Source: Billgrantia azerbaijanica (lineage in GTDB: Bacteria; Pseudomonadota; Gammaproteobacteria; Pseudomonadales; Halomonadaceae). Taken from it: a stretch of DNA of 64,000 nt. Below are positions 46,326-57,400 of the stretch, one piece after another. Position 1 is the first letter of the stretch. Each line of letters starts with the position of its first letter. The DNA is taken from NCBI GenBank assembly GCA_004551485.1, contig SBLD01000010.1, positions 1 through 64,000 on the forward strand, given 5' to 3'. A program made the translations under genes and the position numbers. Below the pieces are notes generated by a model, which was not told the origin of the DNA, did not search any database, and saw only the letters and a list, made by a program, of their open reading frames with translations.

Positions 46326-47372
46326 ATGATCGCCTTTCTGGTCAAGCGCCTCTTCCATGCGCTGCTGGTGATGTTCGTCATCAGCGTGATCGCCTTCGCC
46401 ATCCAGGACAATCTCGGCGACCCCATCCAGCAGATGGTCGGCCAGTCGGTGCCCGAGAGCGAGCGCGAGGCGCTGCGCGAGGAGCTCGGGCTCAACGACC
46501 CCTTTCTGGTCCAGTACCTGCGTTTCGCCGCCAACGCCGCCCAGCTCGACTTCGGCTACTCCTACGTCTTCAACCAGCCGACCACCGAGGTGATCGCCCG
46601 GCACCTGCCCGCCACCCTCGAGCTGGTCGCCGCGGCGACCTTCCTGATCGTCGTGCTGTCGGTGCCCATCGGCGTCTACAGCGCCATCAAGCCCCGCGCC
46701 TGGCTGTCGCGCTGCTTCATGGGCGTCTCCATCGTCGGTATCTCGATCCCGGTGTTCCTGACCGCCATCGTGCTGATCCAGCTGTTCGCCATCGGCGTGA
46801 GCTGGGCCCCCTTCCCCGCCGATACCGCCTGGGGCGCCTGGCTCAACGACCTGATCACCACCGAAGGCGGCATGCCGGCCTACGGCCGCGGCAACCCGGT
46901 GCACGTCTTCGGGACCTGGTACACCAACTTCGCCTCGCTCGATGGACTGCTCTACCTGGTGCTGCCGGCGATCTCGCTGGCCTCGATCATGCTGCCGCTG
47001 TTCATCCGCCTGATCCGCGCGGAGATGCTCGAGGTGCTGCAGTCGGAGTACGTGAAGTTCGCCCGCGCCAAGGGCCTGCGTTTGCGTCGCATCTACTTCC
47101 TGCACGCGCTCAAGAACACCATGCTGCCGGTGATCACCGTCGGCGGCGTGCAGATCGGCACGCTGGTGGCCTACACCATCCTCACCGAGACGGTCTTCCA
47201 GTGGCCCGGCATGGGGCTGATGTTCCTCGACGCCATCGAGCGCTCCGACATCCCGCTGATCGTCACCTACCTGATGATCGTGGGGCTGATCTTCGTGATC
47301 ACCAACACCCTGGTCGACCTGATCTACGGCCTGGTCAATCCCACCGTCAAGCTGACAGGGAAACCCGCATGA
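46326..47372 (+). CDS. Dipeptide-type ABC importer permease (DppB type)
   Basis: 348-residue inner-membrane permease with six main helices. The N-terminus FLVKRLFHALLVMFVISVIAF is the DppB start. The cytosolic EAA loop is FARAKGLRLRRIYFLHALKN, which contacts the ATPase. The start is ATG 46326 after AGGA. Its stop overlaps the next start by 4 nt. Has a larger periplasmic loop near residues 165-200. Confidence 0.92.
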   Translation: MIAFLVKRLFHALLVMFVISVIAFAIQDNLGDPIQQMVGQSVPESEREALREELGLNDPFLVQYLRFAANAAQLDFGYSYVFNQPTTEVIARHLPATLELVAAATFLIVVLSVPIGVYSAIKPRAWLSRCFMGVSIVGISIPVFLTAIVLIQLFAIGVSWAPFPADTAWGAWLNDLITTEGGMPAYGRGNPVHVFGTWYTNFASLDGLLYLVLPAISLASIMLPLFIRLIRAEMLEVLQSEYVKFARAKGLRLRRIYFLHALKNTMLPVITVGGVQIGTLVAYTILTETVFQWPGMGLMFLDAIERSDIPLIVTYLMIVGLIFVITNTLVDLIYGLVNPTVKLTGKPA

Positions 47373-48325
47373 GCACCCCGAACCCTGCCATCGAAAGCGC
47401 CCCCGCGACGGGCCGCTGGGAGCGCTTTCGCGACTCCTATCTGCTCTACAGTTTCAAGCGCGACCTGGTCGCCCAGGCCAGCCTGCTGATCTTCGTGGTG
47501 CTGGTGGCGGCCGCCGTGCTGGCGCCCTGGCTGGCCCCCATGAACCCCTACGACCTGGCGCAGATCGACATCCTCGCCTCGGAGCTACCGCCCTTCTGGA
47601 TCGACGGCAGCGAGTCGGCCTACCCGATGGGCACCGATGCCCAGGGGCGTGACCTGCTCTCCACCATCCTCTATGGCGCGCGGGTGTCGCTGATCATCGG
47701 TTTCGGTGCCGTGGCCCTGCAGGCCACCCTGGGGGTGGTGTGCGGCCTGCTGGCCGGCTACCTGGGCGGTCGCATCGACGCCTTTCTGATGCGCCTGGCC
47801 GATATCCAGCTCTCCTTCTCCACGTTGATGGTGGCCATCGTAGTGGGAGCGCTGGTCAAGGCGATCTTCGGCGGCGCCACCTTCAGCACCTACGCCGTGC
47901 CGCTGCTGGTGCTGATCATCGGCCTCGCCGAGTGGCCGCAGTACGCACGCACCGTGCGCGCCTCGGTGCTCGCCGAGAAGAGCAAGGAGTACGTCGACGC
48001 GGCGCGCACCATGGGGCTCTCCAGCCGGCGCATCATGTTCCGCCACATCCTGCCCAACACCCTGTCGCCGATCTTCGTCATCTCCACCGTGCAGGTGGCC
48101 AACGCCATCATCTCCGAGGCGGCGCTCTCCTTCCTGGGCCTGGGCATGCCGGAGACCCATCCGTCGCTCGGCTCGCTGATCAAGTCGGGCTTCGACTACC
48201 TCCAGTCGGGCTCGTGGTGGATCACCCTGATCCCCGGTGCGGTGCTGGTGCTGCTGGTGCTGGTGATCAACCTGCTCGGCGACTGGCTGCGCGACGTGCT
48301 CAACCCGCGCCTCTACAAGGGCTGA
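47369..48325 (+). CDS. Dipeptide-type ABC importer permease (DppC type)
   Basis: 318-residue partner permease. An N-terminal helix (LIFVVLVAAAVLAPWLA) precedes YPMGTDAQGRDLLSTILYGARVSL, a DppC hallmark given here in part as GTDAQGRDLLS. The EAA loop is VDAARTMGLSSRRIMFRHILPN. Translationally coupled to DppB-type gene through ATGA. Confidence 0.92.
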   Translation: MSTPNPAIESAPATGRWERFRDSYLLYSFKRDLVAQASLLIFVVLVAAAVLAPWLAPMNPYDLAQIDILASELPPFWIDGSESAYPMGTDAQGRDLLSTILYGARVSLIIGFGAVALQATLGVVCGLLAGYLGGRIDAFLMRLADIQLSFSTLMVAIVVGALVKAIFGGATFSTYAVPLLVLIIGLAEWPQYARTVRASVLAEKSKEYVDAARTMGLSSRRIMFRHILPNTLSPIFVISTVQVANAIISEAALSFLGLGMPETHPSLGSLIKSGFDYLQSGSWWITLIPGAVLVLLVLVINLLGDWLRDVLNPRLYKG

Positions 48326-48344
48326 CAACGCTTCCGGAGATCCC

Positions 48345-49367
48345 ATGTCACTTCTCGAAGTCAACAACCTGGACGTGCGTTTCGCCCTGCGTCGCGGCGA
48401 GGTCAAGGCGCTGCGCGATGTCTGCTTCACCCTCGATCGCGGCGAACGATTGGGCATCGTGGGCGAATCCGGCGCCGGCAAGTCGGTGGCCGCTTTCAGC
48501 CTGCTCAATCTGATCGCCAAGCCCGGCTACATCGCCGGCGGCAGCGTTCGCTTCGACGGCCAGGAGCTCACCGGCATGAGCGACCGGGCGCTGCGTCGAA
48601 TTCGCGGCCATCGCATCTCGATGATCTTCCAGGATCCGATGATGACCCTCAATCCGGTGCTCACCATCGGCGAGCAGATGGTCGAGTGCCTCAAGGCACA
48701 CCGCCGTATTGCCCGCCGCGAGGCGCGGGCCATCGCCCTGCGCAAGCTTGAGCAGGTGCAGATCCCTTCACCCGAAGCGCGTCTCGATCAATACCCGCAC
48801 GAGCTTTCGGGCGGCATGCGGCAGCGGGTGATCATCGCCATCGCCCTGCTGCTCGACCCGGACATCATCATCGCCGACGAACCCACCACGGCATTGGACG
48901 TGACCATACAAGCCGAGATCATGGCGCTGCTGCTGGAGTTGTGCGAGAAGCACAACGTCGGCCTGATCCTGATCACCCACGATCTCGGCGTCGTCAGCCA
49001 GGTGACCCAGCGGATGCTGGTGATGTATGCCGGCCGGGTGATCGAGCAGGGTCCGACCCGCGAGATCATCAACGATCCCCAGCATCCCTACACCCAGGGG
49101 CTGATGAACGCCCTGCCGCAGATGGCCACTCCAGGCGAACGGCTCAACCAGATTCCCGGCAGCATGCCATCGCTGGACAACCTGCCCAGCGGCTGCGCCT
49201 TCCACCCGCGCTGCGGTTTTGCCCAGCGAGCCGACGGCAGCGAGCGCCCCGCCTGCTGCACCCAGGTGCCCGGGTTCGTCACCTCCGGCAACTGCCAGGT
49301 GGCCTGCCACATGGTCGCCGAGATGATCGAGCGCGAACGCATTCCGGCCGAGGAGACCACCCGATGA
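48345..49367 (+). CDS. Dipeptide-type ABC importer ATPase (DppD type)
   Basis: 340-residue ABC ATPase. Walker A is [10 protein letters not shown]-loop IFQDP, signature LSGGMRQRV, Walker [13 protein letters not shown] and H-loop LITHD. The C-terminal oligopeptide/dipeptide tail has CAFHPRC and later cysteines; such tails can bind a [4Fe-4S] cluster. It pairs with the next ATPase, whose start overlaps its stop by 4 nt. Confidence 0.93.
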   Translation: MSLLEVNNLDVRFALRRGEVKALRDVCFTLDRGERLGIVGESGAGKSVAAFSLLNLIAKPGYIAGGSVRFDGQELTGMSDRALRRIRGHRISMIFQDPMMTLNPVLTIGEQMVECLKAHRRIARREARAIALRKLEQVQIPSPEARLDQYPHELSGGMRQRVIIAIALLLDPDIIIADEPTTALDVTIQAEIMALLLELCEKHNVGLILITHDLGVVSQVTQRMLVMYAGRVIEQGPTREIINDPQHPYTQGLMNALPQMATPGERLNQIPGSMPSLDNLPSGCAFHPRCGFAQRADGSERPACCTQVPGFVTSGNCQVACHMVAEMIERERIPAEETTR

Positions 49368-50425
49368 CAGCGACAGCCACCGCGCCCGCCCGCAAGACGC
49401 CCGCCGCCGATGCCGGCCGGCCGCTGCTGGAGATCCGCAGCCTGGAGAAGCGCTTCTCGCTCTGCGGCGACTTCCTCGAGCAGCTCAAGTTCAAGGGCGG
49501 CAGGCTGGTGCGCGAGCAGGAGTACGTGCACGCCATCAACGGCGTCGACCTGGACATCCGACGCGGCGAGGCGCTGTGCGTGGTCGGCGAATCCGGGTGT
49601 GGCAAGTCCACCGTGGCGCGCACCGTGATGGGCCTTCTCCATCCCTCGGGCGGCGAGATCCGCTACGACGGCACGCGCATCGACGACCTGTCGACCAAGG
49701 CGTTGATGCCCTACCGCCGGCGCATGCAGATGATCTTCCAGAACCCCTATGCGTCGCTCAACCCGCGCATGACCATTCAGCAGACCCTGGAGGAGCCCAT
49801 CCGGTTGCACCACCCCGACTGGAGCCGCCAGCAGGTGTGCGACAAGGTCGCCGAGGTGATGCACGCGGTGGGCATCGCGCCCGACTGGGGCAAGCGCTAC
49901 GGCCACGAGTTCTCCGGCGGCCAGCGGCAGCGCATCGCCATCGCCCGGGCGCTGGCCGTGGACCCGGAGTTCATCGTCGCCGACGAGCCGATCTCGGCGC
50001 TCGACGTCTCCATCCAGGCCCAGGTGCTCAACCTGCTGATGGACGCCCAGCGCGAGCGCCACCTCACCTACCTGTTCATCACCCACGACCTCGCCGTGGT
50101 CGAGCACTTCGGCACCCGCGTGGCGGTGATGTACCTGGGCCGGGTGTGCGAGGTGGCACCCACGGCGACGCTCTTCGCCACGCCGCGCCACCCCTACACC
50201 CGCGCGCTGCTCTCGGCGATTCCGCGCCTCGAGGACGACCGCCCCCAGCACATCCGCCTCAAGGGGGAGGTGCCCACGCCGGTCAACCTGCCCTCGGGGT
50301 GCGTCTTCCACGCCCGCTGCCCGCACGCCAATGCGCGCTGCCGCGAGGAGGTGCCGGCGCTGATCGCCACCGACGGCGGTGCCCGCGTGGCCTGCCACGC
50401 CATCGAAGAGGGACGTCTCGACTGA
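49364..50425 (+). CDS. Dipeptide-type ABC importer ATPase (DppF type)
   Basis: 353-residue second ATPase. An insert of about 20 residues (CGDFLEQLKFKGGRLVREQ) lies between the first strands and Walker A, as in some DppF/OppF proteins. Walker A is GESGCGKST, signature FSGGQRQRI, Walker B FIVADEPISALD and H-loop FITHD. The C-terminal cysteine tail is CVFHARC and CREEVP. Completes a five-gene importer. Confidence 0.93.
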   Translation: MTATATAPARKTPAADAGRPLLEIRSLEKRFSLCGDFLEQLKFKGGRLVREQEYVHAINGVDLDIRRGEALCVVGESGCGKSTVARTVMGLLHPSGGEIRYDGTRIDDLSTKALMPYRRRMQMIFQNPYASLNPRMTIQQTLEEPIRLHHPDWSRQQVCDKVAEVMHAVGIAPDWGKRYGHEFSGGQRQRIAIARALAVDPEFIVADEPISALDVSIQAQVLNLLMDAQRERHLTYLFITHDLAVVEHFGTRVAVMYLGRVCEVAPTATLFATPRHPYTRALLSAIPRLEDDRPQHIRLKGEVPTPVNLPSGCVFHARCPHANARCREEVPALIATDGGARVACHAIEEGRLD

Positions 50426-50485
50426 GACGCCCCTGCCTCTGGCATACACTGCGGGTGTGGCACTCGCCCAGCCCCAGGAGACGAC

Positions 50486-51394
50486 ATGGAACTACGCTGG
50501 CTGGAAGACTTCATCGCCCTGGCCCGCACGCGCCACTTCTCGCGCGCCGCCGAGCAGCAGAACGTCACCCAGCCGACCTTCTCGCGGCGCATCAAGCTGC
50601 TCGAGGAGGAGATGGGCACGACCCTGGTCAACCGCCAGACGCTGCCGCTGTCGCTGACGCCCGCCGGCGAGGAGTTCCTGGGGCTGTGCCACGACGTCAC
50701 CCAGCGCGTCGCCGAGAGCCGCCGGCGCCTGGCCCAGCTCGCCGAGCAGCAGGCCGGGCGCCTCCGCCTGGCGGCGCCGCAGAGCCTGCTGGCCCACTTC
50801 GTGCCGCAGTGGCTCGCCCAGTGGCCGGTGCCACCGCCGGTGACGCCCTACCTGCGTGCCACCGGCTGGCTGGCCGATGACTACTTCCGGGCACTGGCCC
50901 GCGAGGAGTGCGACCTGGTGCTGTGCTACTGGCCGCGCACGCCCTGCGGCAGCGAACCCGAGACGGAGGGGTTCGTCTCCTGTCGGATCGGCGCGGAGCG
51001 CCTCATCCCCGTCTCTCTGTCGGAAGCGGACGGGCGGCCGCGCTTCGCGCTGGACGCCGGCGCCCGGCTGCCGCTGATCGCCTACCATCCGCGCGGCCTG
51101 ATCGATGCCGTGATCCGCGCCCACCTGGCCCGTCTCGGCGAGGCGCCGGACTTCAGTATCCTCAACGAGAGCATCCAGAGCGGCAATATCCGCGAGCTGG
51201 TCACGCTGGGCTACGGCCTGGGCTGGCTGCCCGAGCGCAGCGTGCGCGAGGCGCTCGCCGCCGGCACCCTGGTGCCGGCCGGCGGCGAGCGCTGGCAGGT
51301 GCCGCTGGAGATCCGCCTCTACCGCCGCGCCGAAACCGGGCACTCGGCCGTGACCGCCTTCTGGGAGAGCCTCGCGCCGAGCGTGCCCGCCTGA
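50486..51394 (+). CDS. LysR-family regulator, HypT-like
   Basis: 302-residue LysR protein. The winged helix-turn-helix is at residues 3-62 (WLEDFIALARTRHFSRAAEQQNVTQPTFSRRI). An LTTR effector domain follows. NRQTLPLSLTPAG after the HTH resembles E. coli HypT/YjiE, the hypochlorite sensor. However, only Met1 and one Met near residue 43 exist, so the methionine oxidation sensing of HypT cannot operate here. Likely targets are the upstream importer or downstream pepQ, by location; 60 nt after the ATPase and 24 nt before pepQ. Confidence 0.85.
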   Translation: MELRWLEDFIALARTRHFSRAAEQQNVTQPTFSRRIKLLEEEMGTTLVNRQTLPLSLTPAGEEFLGLCHDVTQRVAESRRRLAQLAEQQAGRLRLAAPQSLLAHFVPQWLAQWPVPPPVTPYLRATGWLADDYFRALAREECDLVLCYWPRTPCGSEPETEGFVSCRIGAERLIPVSLSEADGRPRFALDAGARLPLIAYHPRGLIDAVIRAHLARLGEAPDFSILNESIQSGNIRELVTLGYGLGWLPERSVREALAAGTLVPAGGERWQVPLEIRLYRRAETGHSAVTAFWESLAPSVPA

Positions 51395-51418
51395 CCGCCC
51401 CGAACCGGAGTTCGAACC

Positions 51419-52717
51419 ATGACCACCGACCTCGCTGCCTTGCAGGCGCGCCACCTCGACACGCTCGAGGCTGCCTACGCCACGACACTGAGCCATCACG
51501 GCTTCGACGGGGTGCTGCTCTATAGTGGCCACCCCCACCGCCACTTCGCCGACGACCAGGAGGCGAGCTTCGCCACCCACGCCCACTTCCTGCACTGGGT
51601 GCCGATGCCGGGGCTCGCCCACAGCTGGCTGCTGATCCAGCCCGGCAAGCCGCCCCGGCTCTACTTCCACGCCCCGGATGACTTCTGGCACCTGCCCGCC
51701 GGCCTGCCCGACGAGGCCTGGGTCAGCCGCTTCGCGGTGGAACAGGGGCGCTTCGAGCAGCCCCCTGCCCTGCCGGGCGGACGCTTCGCGGTGCTCGGCG
51801 AGGTAGCGCCCGACCTCGCCGCCTCGCTCGAGGCCGAGCTCAATCCGCCGGCACTCACCGCCGCCCTGGACGAGGGGCGGGTGCGCAAAAGCGACTACGA
51901 GGTGGCCTGCCTGCGTGAGGCCAATCGTCACGCCATGGCCGGGCATCGCGCGGCCCGCGACGCCTTCCTGGCCGGCGGTGCCGAACTCGACGTACAGCTC
52001 GCCTACCTGGGCGCCTCGCGGCAGCGCGAGAGCGCGCTGCCCTACGGCAACATCGTCGGTCTCAACGCCCATGGCGGCGTGCTGCACTACCAGCACTACG
52101 ACACCGCGGCACCGGCACGACGCCACAGCCTGCTCGTGGACGCCGGCCATCGCTACCGCGGCTACTGTGCCGACATCACCCGCAGTTGGGCGGGCCGCGA
52201 CGCCGATCCGCTCTTCGCCCCGCTCGTCGATGGCGTGACGCGGCTGCAGCGGCGACTGATCGACGCCCTGGCCCCGGGCGTCGACTTCGTTGCCCTGCAC
52301 GCGCGCATGCACCGGGAGCTTGGCGCCCTGCTGGTCGAGCACGGTCTCGTCACCGCCAGTGCCGAGGCCGCCGTGGCAGGCGGCATCACCCGCGCCTTCT
52401 GCCCCCACGGGCTCGGCCACCTGCTGGGCCTGCAGGTGCACGACGTCGGTGGGCGCCGCGCCACCGACGGTTCGCCGCTGCCGCCGCCGCAGACCGACCC
52501 GATGCTGCGCTTGACGCGTGAACTGGAAGCGGGAATGGTGGTCACCATAGAACCGGGGCTCTATGTCATTCCCCTGCTGCTGGCGCCGCTGCGAGCGTCG
52601 TCGGCCGCTTCCGACGTCGACTGGGCCAAGGTGGAGCGACTGGCCCCGCATGGCGGCATCCGTATCGAGGACGACGTGTGGATCACCCGCCACGGAGCCG
52701 ACAATCTGACGCCCTAG
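51419..52717 (+). CDS. pepQ: Xaa-Pro dipeptidase (prolidase)
   Basis: 432-residue M24B metallopeptidase that cleaves dipeptides with C-terminal proline. The creatinase-like N-terminal domain covers about 1-160. The pita-bread domain holds the dinuclear metal ligands: two Asp in LLVDAGHRYRGYCADITRSW, His in FCPHGLGHLLG, Glu in TIEPGLYVI and Glu in IRIEDDVWI. PepQ plus an upstream dipeptide importer suggests use of imported proline peptides, and free proline is a compatible solute. This link is inference. Confidence 0.93.
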   Translation: MTTDLAALQARHLDTLEAAYATTLSHHGFDGVLLYSGHPHRHFADDQEASFATHAHFLHWVPMPGLAHSWLLIQPGKPPRLYFHAPDDFWHLPAGLPDEAWVSRFAVEQGRFEQPPALPGGRFAVLGEVAPDLAASLEAELNPPALTAALDEGRVRKSDYEVACLREANRHAMAGHRAARDAFLAGGAELDVQLAYLGASRQRESALPYGNIVGLNAHGGVLHYQHYDTAAPARRHSLLVDAGHRYRGYCADITRSWAGRDADPLFAPLVDGVTRLQRRLIDALAPGVDFVALHARMHRELGALLVEHGLVTASAEAAVAGGITRAFCPHGLGHLLGLQVHDVGGRRATDGSPLPPPQTDPMLRLTRELEAGMVVTIEPGLYVIPLLLAPLRASSAASDVDWAKVERLAPHGGIRIEDDVWITRHGADNLTP

Positions 52718-52768
52718 AGGGGGTTACAAGTTTGTCAACACCCTCCGAGATCAGCGAGTGATCACCTT

Positions 52769-53789
52769 ATGGCCGGCCATCTGCACATCGCCGATTTCCA
52801 ACCGCCACGGGGGCTTGCCAATCCACACGTGCAGACGCTGCTGCCGCGCCTGCTGCCACGCCAGCGCCTGCCCTACCGCCGGGAGATCCTGGAACTGCCC
52901 GACGGCGACTTCGTCGAGCTCGCCTGGGCCCAGCCGGCGCCGCGCGATTCGCAGGCGCCGATTTTCGTGCTCTTCCACGGTCTCGAGGGTTCCCTCGCCT
53001 CGCCCTACACCCGCTGGCTGCTCGGCACCGCGGTTCGTCTCGGCTGGCGGGCCGTGCTGATGCACTTTCGCGGCTGCGGCGGCCGACTCAACCGTCTGCC
53101 GCGCACCTACCACAGCGGCGACACCGCCGACGCCTACTGGCTGATCGGTCAGCTCGCCCATCGCTACCCCCATGCGCTCAAGGTGGCCGCCGGCGTCTCG
53201 CTGGGCGGCAACATGCTGCTCAAGCTGGTCGCCGAGCAGGGCGGCGACGGCCTCGACCTCGCCGGCGCCATCGTCATCAGCGCCCCCCTGGACCTCGCTA
53301 CCTGCGCCGATACGCTCCACCAGGGGTTCGCCCGCGTCTACGAGCGCCACCTGCTGCGCTCGCTCAAGGCCAAGGTCCGCCGCAAGCTCGCCTGGGAGTC
53401 CTTCCCGCTGCCGATCGACGCCCGCAGGCTGGCGCGGCTCGACAGCCTGCGTGCCTACGACGACGCGGTGACCGGCCCCCTGCACGACTTCGACGGCGCC
53501 GACGACTACTACCGCCGCGCCTCGGCCGGGCGTCTGCTCGGCGACATCGAACTGCCCACCCTGATCCTGCACGCCGCCGACGACCCCTTCATGCCCTCCG
53601 CTCTCTTCGAGCGGCTGCCGGCGCCGGCCGATGCGGTGCGCCTGGAGATCGCCCACCACGGTGGCCACGTCGGCTTCATGGAGTGGCGCGAGGGGCGCCT
53701 GCGCCCTTGGCTCGCCCGGCGGCTGGCCCAGGAGCTCACCGACTGGTCCACGCCCGCGGTGCCCTGCCAGGCGCGGGCCGGTCGCCGCG

Positions 53790-53806
<17 letters not shown>
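52769..53806 (+). CDS. YheT-like alpha/beta hydrolase
   Basis: 345-residue alpha/beta hydrolase of the YheT family. The nucleophile is Ser in [11 protein letters not shown], the acid Asp in HAADDPFMP and the His in [11 protein letters not shown]. The N-terminal [14 protein letters not shown] and the oxyanion segment [15 protein letters not shown] are diagnostic. The substrate is unknown, probably an ester. It overlaps the convergent msrA 3' end by 17 nt. Confidence 0.9.
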
Positions 53807-54401
<595 letters not shown>

Positions 54402-54414
54402 GGTCGTCCTCCTC

Positions 54415-57400
54415 TCACTCACGTGACGGCGGCTTGCCCGGCAGGCTGAAGGTGTACACCAGATCGACCGCCTGGGCGGCCCCGGAGATCGCCTCCAGGT
54501 AAAGGTCGCGCCACAGATTGTAGCGCAGGGCCAGCTCGGCGATTGGCGAAAAGATGCCGACCCCGTAGCTGACGCGCAAGTCCTCGCTCAGGTAGCCGCT
54601 CACCACCACCTGGCTGTCCTCGCCGCCACCGGCCGTCTCCAGCGACAGGTCCTCGATGCCGAAGGCCTGGCCGATGGCGCCCACGGCCCCGCCGGTCTGC
54701 CCCACCGCCAGGCCGATCAGCGCCGAGGTCAGGGCACCGTCGCTGTCACTGTCGCGCGGGGCACGGCCGCGCAGCAGGTAGGAGAGCGCGCGCGCCTCAT
54801 CCATGGCCGGCTCGGAGAAGATCGTCAGAGTCGGCGCGGCGGCGAATCCCTCGACGCGCAGGCCGGCAATGACCCCGTCCTCGGTGACCTCGGGGTTGCG
54901 GATCGCCTCGAAATCGAGCAGCGGCTGGTCCGGCGCCCCGCTGAACAGCAGCTCGCCCTGGCGAATCAGCAGGTCCTGGCCGAAGGCGCGGAAGCGCCCG
55001 TCGCTCAGGTTGACGTCGCCGAAGAGTTGCACGGGACCGTTCTGCTGGCGCACCTCGAGGCTGCCGGCGAGCCCCGAGCTCAGCCCGTGGGCCTCGAGTT
55101 CCATGTCCGGCCCCAGGCGCAGCTCGATGCGCACGTCCACCGCCATGCCCGCCTCGTTGAGCGCAGCGGCGGTGGCCGCATCGGCCCCACCCGCGGCCGC
55201 CTCTCTGGACCGCGCGTCCTCGCGCTCGGTGATGATCACCTCGTCGGGGCTCGGGCTCACGGCCGCGGCGGGGCGTTGGTCCACCTCGAGGCGTGCCCAG
55301 GGCACCTGCACCCGGCCACGCACCTGAAGCAGGGTCGGTGCAACCCTCACCCGGAGGTCCGGCGCCACGCGCAGGCGCCCGAACTCCGGCATGGCCACCA
55401 GCAGCGGCTCCGCGGTGCCGTCGAGGTTCACGCTGACTCGCCAGTCGTCCGGCGCCGGCCAGGCAGCATCGCCACTGATGGCGAGCCGGCCGTCGTCGGT
55501 CGCCACGAAGCCATCGATGCGCCCGCGGTCGCCGTCGAGAACGACGCTCACCTCGCCATTGCGAACGATCACCGGCACGTCGGCGCCGCTCGCCTGCAGC
55601 CCGGCCAACGTCAGCCGGCCGTCGAGGCGCGGCGCATCCCGGGTGCCGGCGATGCGGATGTCGCCGTCGAGTGCGCCCTCCAGCGTCTCCACGCCGGCGA
55701 TCAGGGTACGATAGGGCGACAGCGCGAAACCGTCGAGACGCAGGCGACCGTCCAGTCGCCCCACCCCCAGCGGGTCGGTGAGGGCCAGATCCAGCGTCAT
55801 CCGGCCGGCCTCGGCCAGCGCGAGCCCGAGGTCCAGGTCGGCGCGCTCCGGAGTGGCCTCCAGGGCGGCCTCGAGCCGCGCCTCGGGCAGCTCCCAGGGT
55901 TGGCCGTAGGCGTCCTCCCCGTACAGCGAGAGGGTACCGTCCAGTTCGGCCCGTGCGCGCCAGGCCGCGCCGGCCTGGCGCCACTCGGCGGCCAGCGTGA
56001 GGCCGCTCTCGCCCGCCACCCGCCAGGCCTCGGGCAGCCCCGCCTCGAGCAGCTCCATGGGCAGCTCGCGCAGCGACAGCCGGGCCTCCCCCTGCTCGGC
56101 GCTGGCGCTGAGCGGCGCGTCGAGGCAGGCGTGTCCACCCTGCTCGCGGCGCAGGCAGAATGGCTGCACCTGGATACGGGCGGCCGCCAGATCGGCCTCG
56201 AAGCCGAGCGCCTCGTCGAGGCGCAGTGCGCCGTAGTCGCTCGCCACCGTCAGGGGCTCGATGCGGCCGGCATAGCGTTCGCGGTCCGCCGACAGCCCCC
56301 CCTCCAGGCGCAGGGCAGCGCGGGAGAGCGGCAGCCCGGCGCCGGCCGTCGTCTCGAGCGTGAGGCGATGCTCGGAGAGGCGCCCCTCGAGGCCCAGGTC
56401 CACGGTCTCGAGGTGCCGGCCGCCGGCTACCAGGCCGTCGAGACTCAGGCTCAGGTCGAAGGCCGGATCGTCGAGCCCGCTGGCCTGCCCCTCCAGGCGC
56501 AGCGCCGCCAGGCGATTGCCGGCAAAGGCCAGCGACTCGCCGTCGAGCGCCAGGTCGAGCCGCGGGGCTGCCAGGCTGCCGCCCGCCGCGAACCGCCCCG
56601 CCAGCGACCCCTCCAGCGCCTCGTGGAGGCTGGCCAGCGCCGGCAGGTCGAGTTCGCCGCGCAGGTCGATCGCCGCCTCGGCCACCTGACCGCGGGCGCT
56701 GAGGCGGTTCTCGCCCTGGCGAAAATCCAGACGTTCGATATCCCAGCGCAGCTCGCTGCCACCCGAGAGGCTCGCCGCCAGCGTCAGCGGGCGCCCGTCC
56801 AGCTCGCCGCTGATGGCCAGGTCCGGTACCTGGAGCCGCCAGCCGTCCGGGGTCTGACGAAAGCCCAGCTCGGCGTCGCCGGAAAGGCGCCCGGCCACGG
56901 CATCGGTGAAGCGCCCGGGATCGACGTCGTCGAGGCGCACAATCGCCTCCAGGTCGAGCCCATCCGTCCAGGCGACGCGCCCGCGGCTGACGGCCGACGC
57001 CCGCCCCTGGGTCAGCGACAGCGGGGTCCAGGCGAAGTGCTCGCGGTCGCCGCTGCCCGACAGAGCCACCCGGGTGCGCGGGATCCGTGGTCCTTCGAGC
57101 TGCAGCGACAGCGCCGTGCGGTAGTCGGTCAGGTTGCCCTCCAGGCGCAGCGAGACATCCTCGGCCAAGTAGGGCTCGGCGGATTGCTTGGACGCTGCCT
57201 TGTTCTCCCCCGTCGGTTCGCTGCGTGGCGGCAGCGGCCACTGCAGCAGCGGGCTCTCCAGCGAGGCGGTGAAGGGCAGCGTCGGGTCCAGGGCATCCAC
57301 CCGGGCGTGCAGCTCCGCAGCGACGGGACCGCGGGCGCTCAGCTCGGCCTCCAGAGCCGCCAGGCTGCCGCGCAGGTCGAGCGTCACCCGCTCGCCGGCG

